Of a stretch of DNA of 64,000 nucleotides, positions 28,701 through 36,910 are shown one piece after another; position 1 is the first letter of the stretch, and each line of letters starts with the position of its first letter. The position numbers and the translations under genes are program-made. Source of the DNA: Paenibacillus sp. BK033 (GTDB taxonomy: Bacteria; Bacillota; Bacilli; Paenibacillales; Paenibacillaceae); NCBI RefSeq assembly GCF_004345425.1, contig NZ_SLVP01000002.1, positions 752,651-816,650 on the forward strand, read 5' to 3'. The notes below the pieces were generated by a model, which was not told where the DNA came from, did no database searches, and saw only the letters and a list, made by a program, of their open reading frames with translations.

Positions 28701-28793
28701 TACAACTTTTTCTTCATTGGTAACAATGTCACACAATTGTATTAATAATGAAGAAATCAAGATATACAATAGTAGTCTCCTACCTTTTTTCAT
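22749..28793 (-). CDS. Giant secreted RCC1-repeat/Asp-box/FN3 protein, copy 2
   Basis: A 2014-residue protein. I place the start at ATG 28793 (MKKGRRLLLYILIS…, a signal peptide) because AGAGAGGCAGGG lies just upstream. The frame stays open to 29057, but that part has no ribosome site. The domains are: RCC1-like repeats (LLNDGTVKAWGSN…GQLGLG type) to ~residue 770; a beta-sandwich spacer; Asp-box/BNR repeats (SKDKGKNWS, STDRGLNWS, SIDGGASWS) around 950-1260; six fibronectin type III domains (~1380-1890); and a cohesin-like C-terminal domain. No LPXTG or S-layer anchor is seen. The last ~700 residues are nearly identical to the upstream paralog. Likely a wall-associated or extracellular binding protein; its ligand is unknown. 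Confidence 0.85.
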   Translation of the reverse strand: MKKGRRLLLYILISSLLIQLCDIVTNEEKVVQAYGSDLSTSSFPQKVIAWGNYSLFLTKEGGVQAIGNDGGYSTMGLGYISSSYSRNQLIPNLTDVKSIAGSSLQSYAILKDGSLRSWGDYARGNGLTNVKQVAAGAQFALALLNNGTVMVWGNNTDMGTYTPTLVPGLSNVKQIAAGSYSAYALLNDGTVKAWGSNDSGALGMGGAVTKLSAPTIIPNLASVSRIETNGGGQVLALMDNGTVMSWGSNVVGQLGINSSTVYSVSTPTIIPGLSNVKEISTAYMSSIALLNDNTIKVWGRNDKGQLGLNDLTDRYSPTTLSINANISHIVGGGENSIFLQTADEKLYAAGNNIYGKLGGTIGSGTNVKVFTNMTDIQVGTYPFGVDSQVNNNSVKVYSGPQSKSSYMILNGQVYSWGSNSSGTLGLGDTVDRTTPTLIPNLNNITKLVVGGTQVFAFSQDGTVYAWGQNSAGELGAGETNPHYSPIVVPTLKDAKDIFTGKNASFAIVSDGSISAWGSNSAGQLGLGDTTNRTSPTKVDFSSFAGKVSNLSVGTNHSLALMDDGTVLAWGANESGQLGQGNTTSQLRPIKVPGLQNVVQVEAGESYSLALTKNGGVQAWGLNSSGQLGLGNSTSKLSPTPITNLSNVVKIFAGVSNSSAITASKSIYTWGINTSGQLGVGDLVTRNTPTFINGFEDLESLTMGNGHVLTTLNDGSIKVWGHNSNGQLGIGDKTNRTTPVVLNSSVTNVPKDYVTYKAVVRGSLNESVLVKSYLDNNSEPLEQNDIVLNEAIKEVVFQGIPKTSLSNGQHSIKVVVSTSSQTSTSTVNFSVTDGAFEYPLSTNITETSINLRTQNAVNPSELAVQPYRFTIGNLSSDWLTTYEDLNSTVNYSIPLNVGTSGGKKIVQLANGWWVIAAYSGDPYTGVIFEVSKDKGKNWSQLAYLSDIDNIVSAPAITSVGNQIIGIIRYGKTIRAFSFDSTLQTNENILSNTITLDNSALYDSPQVSNVSIEADISGNVYAAWTSTISYTDIYFASSTDRGLNWSQNTKITRSSSTETETNPIVIIVNGKPAIIAKHSNSYISNNYLYQYSWDGTSWSSKNIFGTSSSYSIGNHQVYVNGNTEYVVWSSTDPNERNASNIRINKSIDGGASWSIVEDKLTTGNTYSQINPVITGDANGRLYVLYSGVDPTISTTSTNIKQLTFDGTTWSAPTTITNQTAGNAEIPVVLQNQTDAIAKDRPVFFYRDLQRNKTAMQGSLQSGAEFTASNLTPNTQYPISLDVKKANGQIDTVNKKVFTLAETPIISVQTDGVKVPKLTVTDRNAQGTRYQISSGSKYLSSEGQWIDEPTSFLIDSKTLELSKLDLHKHYAIKVRAINGDGVSSNWSNVEQVGTILIPPDAPKNLKVKPTSSQVTLSWAPVSEATSYEIEIDGQESLVKNGQKLSYVHKGLSSNTVHFYRVRALKQDIAGDWSEPITTRTLLVAPATPTSITATATTKSITLSWGAVPNAFGYEVEWDGQVVSTGMLTSFIKKKLQVSSQHAYRVRAMNAGGTSAWSPIQYINTKSTTPSAPTISLASLDNTTATLRWDELLDASYYEVKADGVVTVLSDITTVTFYGLKESSSHEYLIRAVNEIGASNWSNTINVTTYLLSTPDNFQDELTDKSILLKWDAVTGATKYEVQVNGQLYTVTEPQYSQTNLSPDTIYSFRIRAMNQSGTSSWTSDLTYQTLPAKPAVPTNIKAIAINKNVAISWDPVTGATGYDVELDGSVIVDNFTSTSYVDSLLDPFTYHRYRVRARTDAVVGDWSSAIKVTLPDKPEIPKDINVSSASTGIVKIQWKADPTAIRYDIEVDGVIKSTGKKSEFIHRGVAKGTERKYRIRTINLSGTGSWSGYILNNTMTARLVKSTSVDLSLIGKDVMDFSRYTLKVNYDPNAIEITDLSNWTSSKELTVGRIPNSSITVTEFTPGNIVFTSDQVIASNESWSGVINSIAMKAKVSGGSPITYSVIESPARSNIFE

Positions 28794-29063
28794 CTTAATA
28801 ACCCTGCCTCTCTCTGTGAAGTTATGAAATATATTTCTAGTACCTATTACCGAGACCTTTCTAATAATCAGCATAAGCGGATACCTATTTAAATTCCTCA
28901 TCAACATCGTTCGTAATGTCAACCGGTAGGGGACACCGCTAACTTTTACTTTGAGTCTGTTAAATTGCTTGTTGCAATTATCCTTCGTTTGCATACCACC
29001 CGATGCCCCTACGGTTCTTCCAGGTTTTGTTAAAAAGTGTTTCTTAAGTAAACCCATTTAAAG
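28794..29063 (-). ncRNA. Leader between the two giant genes with strong base-pairing potential
   Basis: A 270-base spacer on the transcribed strand. CCGTAGGGGC (plus 29005-29014) can pair with CCCCTACCGG (28923-28932) across ~72 bases. Inside is a perfect hairpin, AATTGC/GCAATT (28963-28968 with 28974-28979). Downstream TTGACAT can pair with ATGTTGA around an 8-base loop (28902-28924). No terminator follows, and the ribosome site of the next gene lies ~85 bases on. I compared it by eye with c-di-GMP, c-di-AMP, SAM and THF riboswitch cores and found no match. It could be a leader element, a processing site or chance pairing. Confidence 0.4.
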
Positions 29064-32000
29064 TTATTCAAATACAATTGATTTTGCGGGACTTTCAATA
29101 ACACTGTAGGTTATTGGTGATCCACCTGAAACTTTTGCTTTCATCGCAATACTATTAATTACCCCTGACCAAGATTCGTTTGATGCAATAACTTGGTCGG
29201 ATGTGAAGACAATATTACCAGGTGTAAACTCTGTAACCGTAATGCTGGAGTTTGGAATTCTACCAACAGTCAATTCTTTCGAGCTTGTCCAATTAGAAAG
29301 GTCAGTTATTTCAATAGCATTTGGATCATAGGTTACTTTAAGTGTATATTTAGAGAAATCCATAACATCCTTACCAATAAGGCTAAGGTCAACACTTGTA
29401 GACTTTACTAGTCTTGCTGTCATGGTATTGTTTAGAATATATCCACTCCATGAGCCTGTACCACTTAAGTTAATGGTGCGTATCCGATACTTATGTTCTG
29501 TACCTTTAGTTACTCCCCGATGAATAAATTCCGATTCACTACCCGCATTTTGAACGGTACCATCAACTTCAACTTCATATCTAATTGCAGTAGGGTCTGC
29601 TTTCCACTGTATCTTTACTATCCCAGTACTTGTAGAGGAAACGTTAATGTCTTTTGGAATCTCAGGTTTATCAGGTAAAGTAACTTTTATGGCACTACTC
29701 CAATCCCCTTCAACAGCATCCGTTCGTGCACGAACACGATAACGATGGTAAGTAAACGGATCTAATAAACTATCTACATAAGAAGTGGACGTGAAATTAT
29801 CTACAATTACTGTCCCATCTAGTTCTACATCGTATCCAGTTGCGCCTATTACAGGATCCCAACTGATGGCCACATTTCTATTAATAGCAATTGCTTTAAT
29901 ATTAGCCGGTACAGCTGGTTTTGCAGGTAGAGTTCTGTATGTTAAATCAGATGTCCAAGAACTTGTACCACTCTGATTAACCGCACGTATACGGTAAGTG
30001 TAGATGGAGTCCGAGCTTAAGTTTGTTTGATTGTATTGTGGTTCCGTAACCGTATAAAGTTGTCCATTTGCCTGCACTTCATACTTACTGGCGCCGGTCA
30101 CCGCATCCCACTTCAATAGAATACTTTTATCCGTCAACTCTTTTTGAAAATTGACTGGGGTACTTAAAAGATAAGTTGTTACATTGATGGCATTACTCCA
30201 ACTACTTGCACCTACTTCATTAACGGCTCGAATCAGGTACTCGTGCGGAGAATTTTCTTTCAGCCCATAGAAAGTAACTGTTGTAATATCGGATAGAACA
30301 GTTACTACCCCATCTGCCTTTACTTCGTAATAAGATGCATCAAGCGATTCATCCCATCTTAAGGTTGCTGTGGTATTATCCAATGAAGCAAGGGAAATCG
30401 TAGGTGCTGCCGGCGCAATGTTCTTTGTATTGATATACTGAATTGGACTCCACGCACTTGTTCCACCTGCATTCATGGCTCTTACCCGATAAGCATGCTG
30501 AGAAGATACTTGTAATTTCTTCTTGATAAATGATGTAAGCATACCAGTAGAAACAACTTGACCATCCCATTCCACTTCATAACCAAAAGCATTGGGAACC
30601 GCACCCCATGATAACGTTACAGACTTCGTGGTAGCTGTTGCTGTAATGCTTGTAGGTGTGGCAGGAGCCACTAACAGGGTACGTGTAGTGATTGGTTCGC
30701 TCCAATCACCAGCAATATCCTGTTTCAGGGCCCTTACCCGATAGAAATGGACAGTATTAGATGATAGACCTTTATGAACGTATGACAACTTCTGCCCGTT
30801 TTTCACGAGGCTTTCTTGCCCATCAATTTCAATCTCATAACTAGTCGCTTCCGATACTGGAGCCCAGCTAAGTGTAACTTGGCTGCTTGTTGGCTTTACT
30901 TTTAAATTCTTCGGTGCATCAGGCGGAGTTAGAATCGTACCCACCTGTTCAACATTCGACCAGTTCGAACTTACACCATCCCCATTTATGGCTCTTACTT
31001 TGATGGCATAGTGCTTATGAAGATCAAGCTTCGATAATTCTAGCGTCTTTGAATCAATGAGTAATCCCGTTGGCTCTTCAATCCAATTTCCTTCTGAACT
31101 CAGATACTTAGAACCAGAGCTTATTTGATACCTGGTACCTTGGGCGTTTCGATCTGTAAACGTTAATTTAGGTACTTTGCCTCCATCCGTTTGAACACTA
31201 ATAATTGGAGTCTCAGCAAGTGTGAATACTTTTTTATTGACCGTATCAATTTGACCGTTTGCTTTTTTCACATCTAAAGAAATCGGGTATTGCGTATTTG
31301 GCGTTAAATTCGAAGCCGTAAACTCCGCGCCTGACTGCAGTGAGCCTTGCATTGCTGTTTTGTTACGTTGTAAATCCCGATAGAAGAAGACAGGACGATC
31401 TTTTGCAATTGCATCCGTTTGATTTTGAAGAACAACAGGCATTTCTGCGTTGCCTGAGGTTTGATTAGTTAATGTTGTTGGTGCTGACCACGTTGCTGAC
31501 CAAATTGGGCCATCCAAAGTCATTTGCTTTATATTGGTTGATGTTGTACTAATTGCTGGATCGACACCGGAATATAAAACAAATAACTTACCATTAGCAT
31601 CACTAGTTATGACTGGGTTAGATTGATTGTATGTGTTTCCAGTCGTTATTTTATCCTCTATATTCCAAGTAGCCCCTGCAGTAGAAGATTTAATAAATCG
31701 AATGTTTGTAGCATTTTTTTCACTCGGATCACTAGAACTCCATACCACATATATATTACTGCCATCTACATAAACATAGTGGTTACCTATTGGGTTGGAC
31801 TGCGCTGTAGCTGTAATATAGGAAGTGGGGCGTGTCCAACTAGTTCCAGTTAATGAATATTGATAAAGATAATTAGTATTATTATTATAAGAAGCCACAA
31901 GTTTAACTATTATTACTGGTTTTTGATTGATAAATATTAAAACAGGATTAGAGAAACTCTCTGAAGGATTTTGAGCGGTTACAGCAGAGACTGCAGACCA

Positions 32001-35000
32001 ATTTTTACCATAATCTGTGCTGCTAGCATAATAAACGTCAGGAGAACTTAATCTTTTACCAATCCACGCGGCATGTATAATCCCTTTACTATCCGTTTCT
32101 ATGCTAAGGTTAGATGTTTGAATGCTATCCTGAAGTCCTGAATCAATAGTCGTTGTAAGATTGAGAATATTATTGTTATCTTGAAGAAGGGCATCAAAAG
32201 AAAAAGCTCTAATAGTACTACCATAGCGAATTATCCCACTAATTTGGTTCCCTACAGCTGTAATTGCTGGAGCAGACTTGATATTATCAATATCAACTAA
32301 ATATGCTAGCTGAGACCAGTTTTTCCCCTTATCTTTAGAAACTTGAAAAATAGCACCTGTATATGGATCACCTGAATAAGCAGCAATTACCCACCATCCG
32401 TTAGCTAATTGAACTATCTTCTTGCCACCTGATGTATCAATATTAAGTGGGATTGAATAATTTACTGCTGAATTAAGGTCTTCGGATGTTGTCAACCATT
32501 CACTAGATGTATTGTTTATTACAAAACGATAAGGCTGTGCAGCAAGTTCGTTTAAAGTTGTAGCATTCTGTGTGCGAAGCGTAATGCTATCTTCAGTGAT
32601 ATTAGTCAACAATGGATAATCAAATGTACCATCCGTGACATTGAAGCTTACTGTACTATCACTGGTCTGACTCGAAGAACTTACTATGATTTTTATGGTG
32701 TGTTGACCATTAGAAAGACTTGTTTTTGGTATTCCTTGAAAAACTACTTCTTTCATTCCACCGTTCAACACAATTTCATTTTGCTCCAATGGTTCCGAAC
32801 TGTTATCCAAAAAAGATTTCACGAGAACACTTTCGTTATTCGATCCTCTAACTAATGCTTTATATGTAACGTAATCCTTCGGCACATTTGTTACACTAGA
32901 ATTTATTGATTCCGGTAATGTTCTGTTCGCTTTATCTCCAAGTCCTAATTGACCATTGGAGTTACTTCCCCACGATTTCAATGCACCATCTTTGAATGCT
33001 GTTAATACGTGTCCATTACCTAACATCAACGAATCCAAATCATCAAATCCGTTGAGGAGGGTAGGAGTATTTCTTGTTGTTAAATCACCAGTACCTAGTT
33101 GCCCCGAAGCGTTATTACCCCACGTATAAATACTTTTATTAGCTGTAATTGCAATGGAAGTTGCAGCGCCGGCGGAAATATTTATTATGTTATTAAGAGT
33201 AGTAACTGTTGTTGGCGTTAATTGAGAAGTAGTATTTCCTAATCCAAGTTGACCTGAGCTGTTTAATCCCCATGATTGAACTCCCCCATTTTTCGTTAGT
33301 GCCAAGGAGTATGACTCGCCTGCTTCTAATTGAACAACATTCTGTAAACCAGTTACTTTAATTGGTTTCAATTGCGATGTTGTATTCCCTAATCCCAATT
33401 GGCCACTTTCATTGCCACCCCAAGCTAAGACTGTTCCATCGTTCATAAGGGCTAGTGAGTGATTTGTACCAACTGAAATTTTAGATACTTTAGCAGAAAA
33501 GCTTGAAAAATCCACTTTAGACGGTGATGTTCTATTAACAGTATCATTTAAACCTAATTGACCTGCATTATTGTATCCCCATGCCGATATACTTCCATCA
33601 CTCATTATTGCAAAAGAAGTATTTTTACCTGTAAATATATCCTTAGCATCTTTTAATAAAGGAAGAACCATCGGTGAAGATTGAGGAGTGGTATTGCCTG
33701 TCCCAAGTTCGCCTAGACTATTTCCTCCCCATCCGTAAACCGTACCGTCCTGCGCAAGCGCGAATATTTGGTTTCCTCCAACAACTAATTTAGTTATATT
33801 ATTTAGACTCGAAATTAAAGTTGGACTGGTTCTATCAACGTTATCGCCTAACCCTAGAATTCCAGAACTATTATTACCCCAACTATATACTTGACCGTTC
33901 ATAACCATGAATGAACTTTTTGATTGAGGCCCGGTATAAACTTTTACGGAATTGTTATTAACTTGTGAATCGACTCCAAAAGGATAAGTTCCAACTTGTA
34001 CGTCCGGTACATAAGTAAAGACTTTCGCTATACTACCGGGTCCGCTTCCCCCGAGTTGATTAAGGTTATTAGACCCAGCTGCATACAGTTTCTCATCTGC
34101 TGTTTGTAGAAATATAGCATTGGGCCCTACTTCAACTATATGATTAATATTTTCACTTAAAGATACAGTAGTTGGTGCGATTCTATTCGTTTGATCGTTT
34201 AATCCTAACTGACCGTTAGAATTATATCCCCAAACTTTAATCGTATTATCATTTAGCAATGCAACAGAACTCATAAACCCTGTATCTAACTCTTTAACGT
34301 TTGAGAGCCCTGGGACAGCTACAGGAGCATTTTTACTAGAATCTGTAGAATTAATTCCTAACTGTCCTACATTATTTGCCCCCCATGACATAACGGTGCC
34401 ATCATTTAATAATGCTAAGGCATGCGTGTATCCTGCTACTATTTTTTTAACATTAGACAAATTAGGAATAGTTGTGGGAGTTGTTAGAGTATTAGTATTA
34501 CCCATGCCATTTGCACCACTACCCCATGCTTTTACCGTACCATCGTTTAATAAAGCATAAGCACTATACCATCCTGCTGCTATTTGTTTTACATTTGTTA
34601 AGCTAGGAACTAAGGTAGGGGTATTTACCATTGATTGTCCGCCTAATACATAGGAATTGGCTCCCCATACCATTACATTTCCATCGTTTAACAAAGCCAT
34701 TGTATACTGATCCCCTACAGCTATCTGTTTTACATTTGATAATCCAGGAATTAGACTTGGACTAGATCCGGAGCCAGCACCTCCCATCTGATAGAAGTTA
34801 TTATTTCCCCAGACTTTAACTGTCCCGTCATTTAATACTGCATATGTAGCATATGTTCCGCCTACTATACTTTTTACGTTAGAAATACTTGGAACTGGTT
34901 TGTTATAAACGTATCCTGAAGACATATTACCCAGGCCCATAGTGTAATATCCAGAATCATTACCTACTGCTTGAACATGACCATCTTTACTTAAAAACAA

Positions 35001-35159
35001 TGAATATCCTGATCCTGCAATAATCATTTCAGGAGACTGTGAGAATTCACTACCATAATATGCTTTTACAACATTTTTATCGTTAGTCACAAAGTCAAAC
35101 CCTTGAAAAACTAATGATAAAATTACTATGTACACTAGTAACTTCCTGCCCTTTTTCAA
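29064..35159 (-). CDS. Giant secreted RCC1-repeat/Asp-box/FN3 protein, copy 1
   Basis: A ~2031-residue protein and the first gene of the operon. I choose TTG 35157-35159 as start: GGGAGG lies 7 bases upstream, and the resulting N-terminus (KKGRKLLVYIVIL) matches the signal peptide of the paralog. An ATG at 35198 lacks a comparable site. The architecture is the same as copy 2: RCC1-like repeats, Asp-box repeats (KDKGKNWS, STDYGKNWS), six FN3 domains and a cohesin-like end (…TARLVKSTSVDLSL…). The RCC1 and Asp-box parts have diverged between copies, while the FN3/cohesin part is almost the same. RCC1 blades normally form a seven-bladed propeller; there are enough repeats here for about two. No anchor motif is seen. 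Function is unknown, probably extracellular adhesion or ligand binding. Confidence 0.85.
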   Translation of the reverse strand: MKKGRKLLVYIVILSLVFQGFDFVTNDKNVVKAYYGSEFSQSPEMIIAGSGYSLFLSKDGHVQAVGNDSGYYTMGLGNMSSGYVYNKPVPSISNVKSIVGGTYATYAVLNDGTVKVWGNNNFYQMGGAGSGSSPSLIPGLSNVKQIAVGDQYTMALLNDGNVMVWGANSYVLGGQSMVNTPTLVPSLTNVKQIAAGWYSAYALLNDGTVKAWGSGANGMGNTNTLTTPTTIPNLSNVKKIVAGYTHALALLNDGTVMSWGANNVGQLGINSTDSSKNAPVAVPGLSNVKELDTGFMSSVALLNDNTIKVWGYNSNGQLGLNDQTNRIAPTTVSLSENINHIVEVGPNAIFLQTADEKLYAAGSNNLNQLGGSGPGSIAKVFTYVPDVQVGTYPFGVDSQVNNNSVKVYTGPQSKSSFMVMNGQVYSWGNNSSGILGLGDNVDRTSPTLISSLNNITKLVVGGNQIFALAQDGTVYGWGGNSLGELGTGNTTPQSSPMVLPLLKDAKDIFTGKNTSFAIMSDGSISAWGYNNAGQLGLNDTVNRTSPSKVDFSSFSAKVSKISVGTNHSLALMNDGTVLAWGGNESGQLGLGNTTSQLKPIKVTGLQNVVQLEAGESYSLALTKNGGVQSWGLNSSGQLGLGNTTSQLTPTTVTTLNNIINISAGAATSIAITANKSIYTWGNNASGQLGTGDLTTRNTPTLLNGFDDLDSLMLGNGHVLTAFKDGALKSWGSNSNGQLGLGDKANRTLPESINSSVTNVPKDYVTYKALVRGSNNESVLVKSFLDNSSEPLEQNEIVLNGGMKEVVFQGIPKTSLSNGQHTIKIIVSSSSQTSDSTVSFNVTDGTFDYPLLTNITEDSITLRTQNATTLNELAAQPYRFVINNTSSEWLTTSEDLNSAVNYSIPLNIDTSGGKKIVQLANGWWVIAAYSGDPYTGAIFQVSKDKGKNWSQLAYLVDIDNIKSAPAITAVGNQISGIIRYGSTIRAFSFDALLQDNNNILNLTTTIDSGLQDSIQTSNLSIETDSKGIIHAAWIGKRLSSPDVYYASSTDYGKNWSAVSAVTAQNPSESFSNPVLIFINQKPVIIVKLVASYNNNTNYLYQYSLTGTSWTRPTSYITATAQSNPIGNHYVYVDGSNIYVVWSSSDPSEKNATNIRFIKSSTAGATWNIEDKITTGNTYNQSNPVITSDANGKLFVLYSGVDPAISTTSTNIKQMTLDGPIWSATWSAPTTLTNQTSGNAEMPVVLQNQTDAIAKDRPVFFYRDLQRNKTAMQGSLQSGAEFTASNLTPNTQYPISLDVKKANGQIDTVNKKVFTLAETPIISVQTDGGKVPKLTFTDRNAQGTRYQISSGSKYLSSEGNWIEEPTGLLIDSKTLELSKLDLHKHYAIKVRAINGDGVSSNWSNVEQVGTILTPPDAPKNLKVKPTSSQVTLSWAPVSEATSYEIEIDGQESLVKNGQKLSYVHKGLSSNTVHFYRVRALKQDIAGDWSEPITTRTLLVAPATPTSITATATTKSVTLSWGAVPNAFGYEVEWDGQVVSTGMLTSFIKKKLQVSSQHAYRVRAMNAGGTSAWSPIQYINTKNIAPAAPTISLASLDNTTATLRWDESLDASYYEVKADGVVTVLSDITTVTFYGLKENSPHEYLIRAVNEVGASSWSNAINVTTYLLSTPVNFQKELTDKSILLKWDAVTGASKYEVQANGQLYTVTEPQYNQTNLSSDSIYTYRIRAVNQSGTSSWTSDLTYRTLPAKPAVPANIKAIAINRNVAISWDPVIGATGYDVELDGTVIVDNFTSTSYVDSLLDPFTYHRYRVRARTDAVEGDWSSAIKVTLPDKPEIPKDINVSSTSTGIVKIQWKADPTAIRYEVEVDGTVQNAGSESEFIHRGVTKGTEHKYRIRTINLSGTGSWSGYILNNTMTARLVKSTSVDLSLIGKDVMDFSKYTLKVTYDPNAIEITDLSNWTSSKELTVGRIPNSSITVTEFTPGNIVFTSDQVIASNESWSGVINSIAMKAKVSGGSPITYSVIESPAKSIVFE

Positions 35160-35206
35160 ACCAACTTTCCTCCCTTTCTCTCTTTGAGAATTCAACATAG
35201 TAGTAC

Positions 35207-35293
35207 ATTATACTCTTTATTCCTACGTTTTCCATGTCTTTTAATGTCGTATAAAGTCGAATAACAAATAACTTTACGACAAATTATGTCGAA
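35207..35293 (-). promoter_or_regulatory. Promoter of the giant operon with Spo0A-box-like cluster
   Basis: A consensus -10 (TATAAT on the minus strand, 35207-35212) has no good -35. Upstream are four heptamers close to the Spo0A box TGTCGAA: exact at 35287-35293, TGTCGTA at 35275-35281 (minus) and 35245-35251, and AGTCGAA at 35255-35261. A -10 without a -35, with boxes 33-80 bases upstream, is the layout of a Spo0A-activated sigma-A promoter. Control by Spo0A is inference. Confidence 0.5.
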
Positions 35294-35350
35294 TTATTTA
35301 TTGTACATTTGATTTATTTCATTCACTAGCAAAGAATTTTCAGAGCTATT

Positions 35351-35392
35351 AAAAAAAGCCTAGTTCCTGTGATCAGGAACTAGGCTTTTTTT
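35351..35392. terminator. Strong bidirectional terminator
   Basis: Perfect 19-bp arms (A7 then GCCTAGTTCCTG, 35351-35369; its complement 35374-35392) around a 4-base loop, with T runs on both strands. It insulates the giant operon promoter from transcription arriving from the right. Confidence 0.9.
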
Positions 35393-35645
35393 ATCTAAAT
35401 GATACCACCCTTACAAATACATGGACATCCACAAAAATAATATCTCTGTCTTTTTATCGACTCAATTTAATCCACCTTTTCAGCTACTTCAAAATAATCG
35501 AACTTCGTTTTGGTTTGAACAAATATTGGAATGACTTTTTGGGTATTTGATAAGTTGGGCAGATATTCAATTTATTCTGTCTATAAGTTATAAGGTAACG
35601 CTTGTTTGGAGAAAATTATAATACGTAATGAAAAGGAGCCTAGCA

Positions 35646-35885
35646 ATGTCCCTTACCATTGGAAACAAATTATACAGGACAGCAGTAATCCAACATATAC
35701 AATCAGTAAAAGAAATCTCTGAAATTGAAGCTATAAAAATATTCTTACGATACTATCAACATGTTAAACGACACTGGGGACATGGACCAAACGTAGAAGA
35801 CTTTGCTGAGAAGATTATTAAACTAGATGAACTCGTGAACAAATTAAAGAGAGAACAAACCAAAGATAGTTCATTATCCCCCTAA
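35646..35885 (+). CDS. Small hypothetical protein
   Basis: A 79-residue soluble, probably helical protein (MSLTIGNKLYRTAV…). The start at ATG 35646 follows AAGGAG by 8 bases; an in-frame ATG 18 bases upstream is less well placed. The family is not recognised. A lysine/glutamate-rich C-terminal helix (KIIKLDELVNKLKREQ) may be a short coiled coil. It lies between the giant operon and the orphan TniQ gene and is convergent with the latter. Confidence 0.6.
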   Translation: MSLTIGNKLYRTAVIQHIQSVKEISEIEAIKIFLRYYQHVKRHWGHGPNVEDFAEKIIKLDELVNKLKREQTKDSSLSP

Positions 35886-35944
35886 CTTAATAAAACTCCA
35901 TGATTTTATAGGCACTCGAAATCAAGTTTCTTCTTATTCGAAAT

Positions 35945-36886
35945 TCAAAGACTTCTATATTTATTTATTTCTTTAAATTCCCTTGATAAGTAATTAAACA
36001 CGTGCATCTTTCCATGGTGAGTTGTTTCAAAAAATAAAGTTTCAAAACCTTTCTTCTCCGAGTTCGTTAGATTATTATCAAGATAATTTAATAGATTAAT
36101 GGGCCAATCTAATAATAATGCTTCTGTAAATAAAATGAAATTCTTTATTTTATCTAAGTCACTCTCCCAAACTATCACCATATTCGATAGTTTTTTATAT
36201 GTTAGGTCAATATTAAACTCGTCATTATCAACTAACGAACAATTTTTTAATAGTGAAAACATAAGCCACTTTTTTAATCTATAAACCTTCTGAGAGTGAT
36301 TTAAATAAACACTTTTACCTTCCTCCATAAAACTATTCTCTACTATATTTGGATTTAAGCTAATAAATGTTAAATCTAGTTTAAGAACCTCTTTATTACA
36401 TATGCTCCTGCTACATTCAGAACAGTGACCGCTAACTAAAGTGATAAAACTTATCTCTGCCTTACAGCTTGGACAGTTATGTAGTAGGAAGCAGTTATGC
36501 TTTTTACATATTATCTCTGGAATGATAGACCAACCTATACGATGATATTTACTTTCCAAAAGACAATAAGGACAATACCTTGTGACAGGATAATATTTTT
36601 TTCCATGACCTATCAATAGCTCTTTATTGCTTAGAACCTTTCTATTATTGTTTCTGTTAACAATTGGAGATTCAATCAACATCTCTGCCAAGTCATAAGG
36701 TAAATAACTTAGGTAACCATAATTCAATCGTTTTCTTATTTCTTCAATATATGATTTGAAATAATAATTAATTTTGAACATGCTGTCTATTTCTTTGTAG
36801 CCATTCATTTGTACTAATCTGATCAAGTATCCTTCAATTGACTCATCATCATAAATTAATGGTTGTATTAGCAATTTCTTTTTCAA
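35945..36886 (-). CDS. Orphan TniQ-domain protein
   Basis: A 313-residue protein with the TniQ N-terminal domain. The zinc-binding set is C105, C108 (RYCPYC), C127, H130 (ICKKHN), C138, C141 (NCPSC), C155 and C158 (GHCSEC), the same order and spacing as in the Tn7-like TniQ at 1627-3363. The DNA-reading C-terminal part is much shorter, ~150 residues without a clear helix-turn-helix. No tnsA/B/C genes lie nearby, so it cannot mobilise anything from here by itself. It could be a relic of a second Tn7-like element, an alternative target selector used by the complete module 28 kb away, or a domesticated regulator. The frame is intact. Confidence 0.82.
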   Translation of the reverse strand: MKKKLLIQPLIYDDESIEGYLIRLVQMNGYKEIDSMFKINYYFKSYIEEIRKRLNYGYLSYLPYDLAEMLIESPIVNRNNNRKVLSNKELLIGHGKKYYPVTRYCPYCLLESKYHRIGWSIIPEIICKKHNCFLLHNCPSCKAEISFITLVSGHCSECSRSICNKEVLKLDLTFISLNPNIVENSFMEEGKSVYLNHSQKVYRLKKWLMFSLLKNCSLVDNDEFNIDLTYKKLSNMVIVWESDLDKIKNFILFTEALLLDWPINLLNYLDNNLTNSEKKGFETLFFETTHHGKMHVFNYLSREFKEINKYRSL

Positions 36887-36910
36887 TACAGTTGGACTCC
36901 CTCTAAAAAT

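Noticed and set aside
28870..29035. Known riboswitch (c-di-GMP, c-di-AMP, SAM, THF) between the giant genes
   Set aside because: The conserved cores of these classes could not be found by eye, and there is no expression platform with a terminator.
28794..29057. Long N-terminal extension of the second giant protein (start at 29057)
   Set aside because: There is no ribosome site at 29057, while a good one precedes the ATG at 28793, and the start there gives a signal peptide matching the paralog. The open frame over the structured segment is probably chance.
22749..35159. Sortase- or S-layer-anchored surface proteins
   Set aside because: No LPXTG-type motif, hydrophobic tail or SLH domain is present at the C-terminus of either protein.
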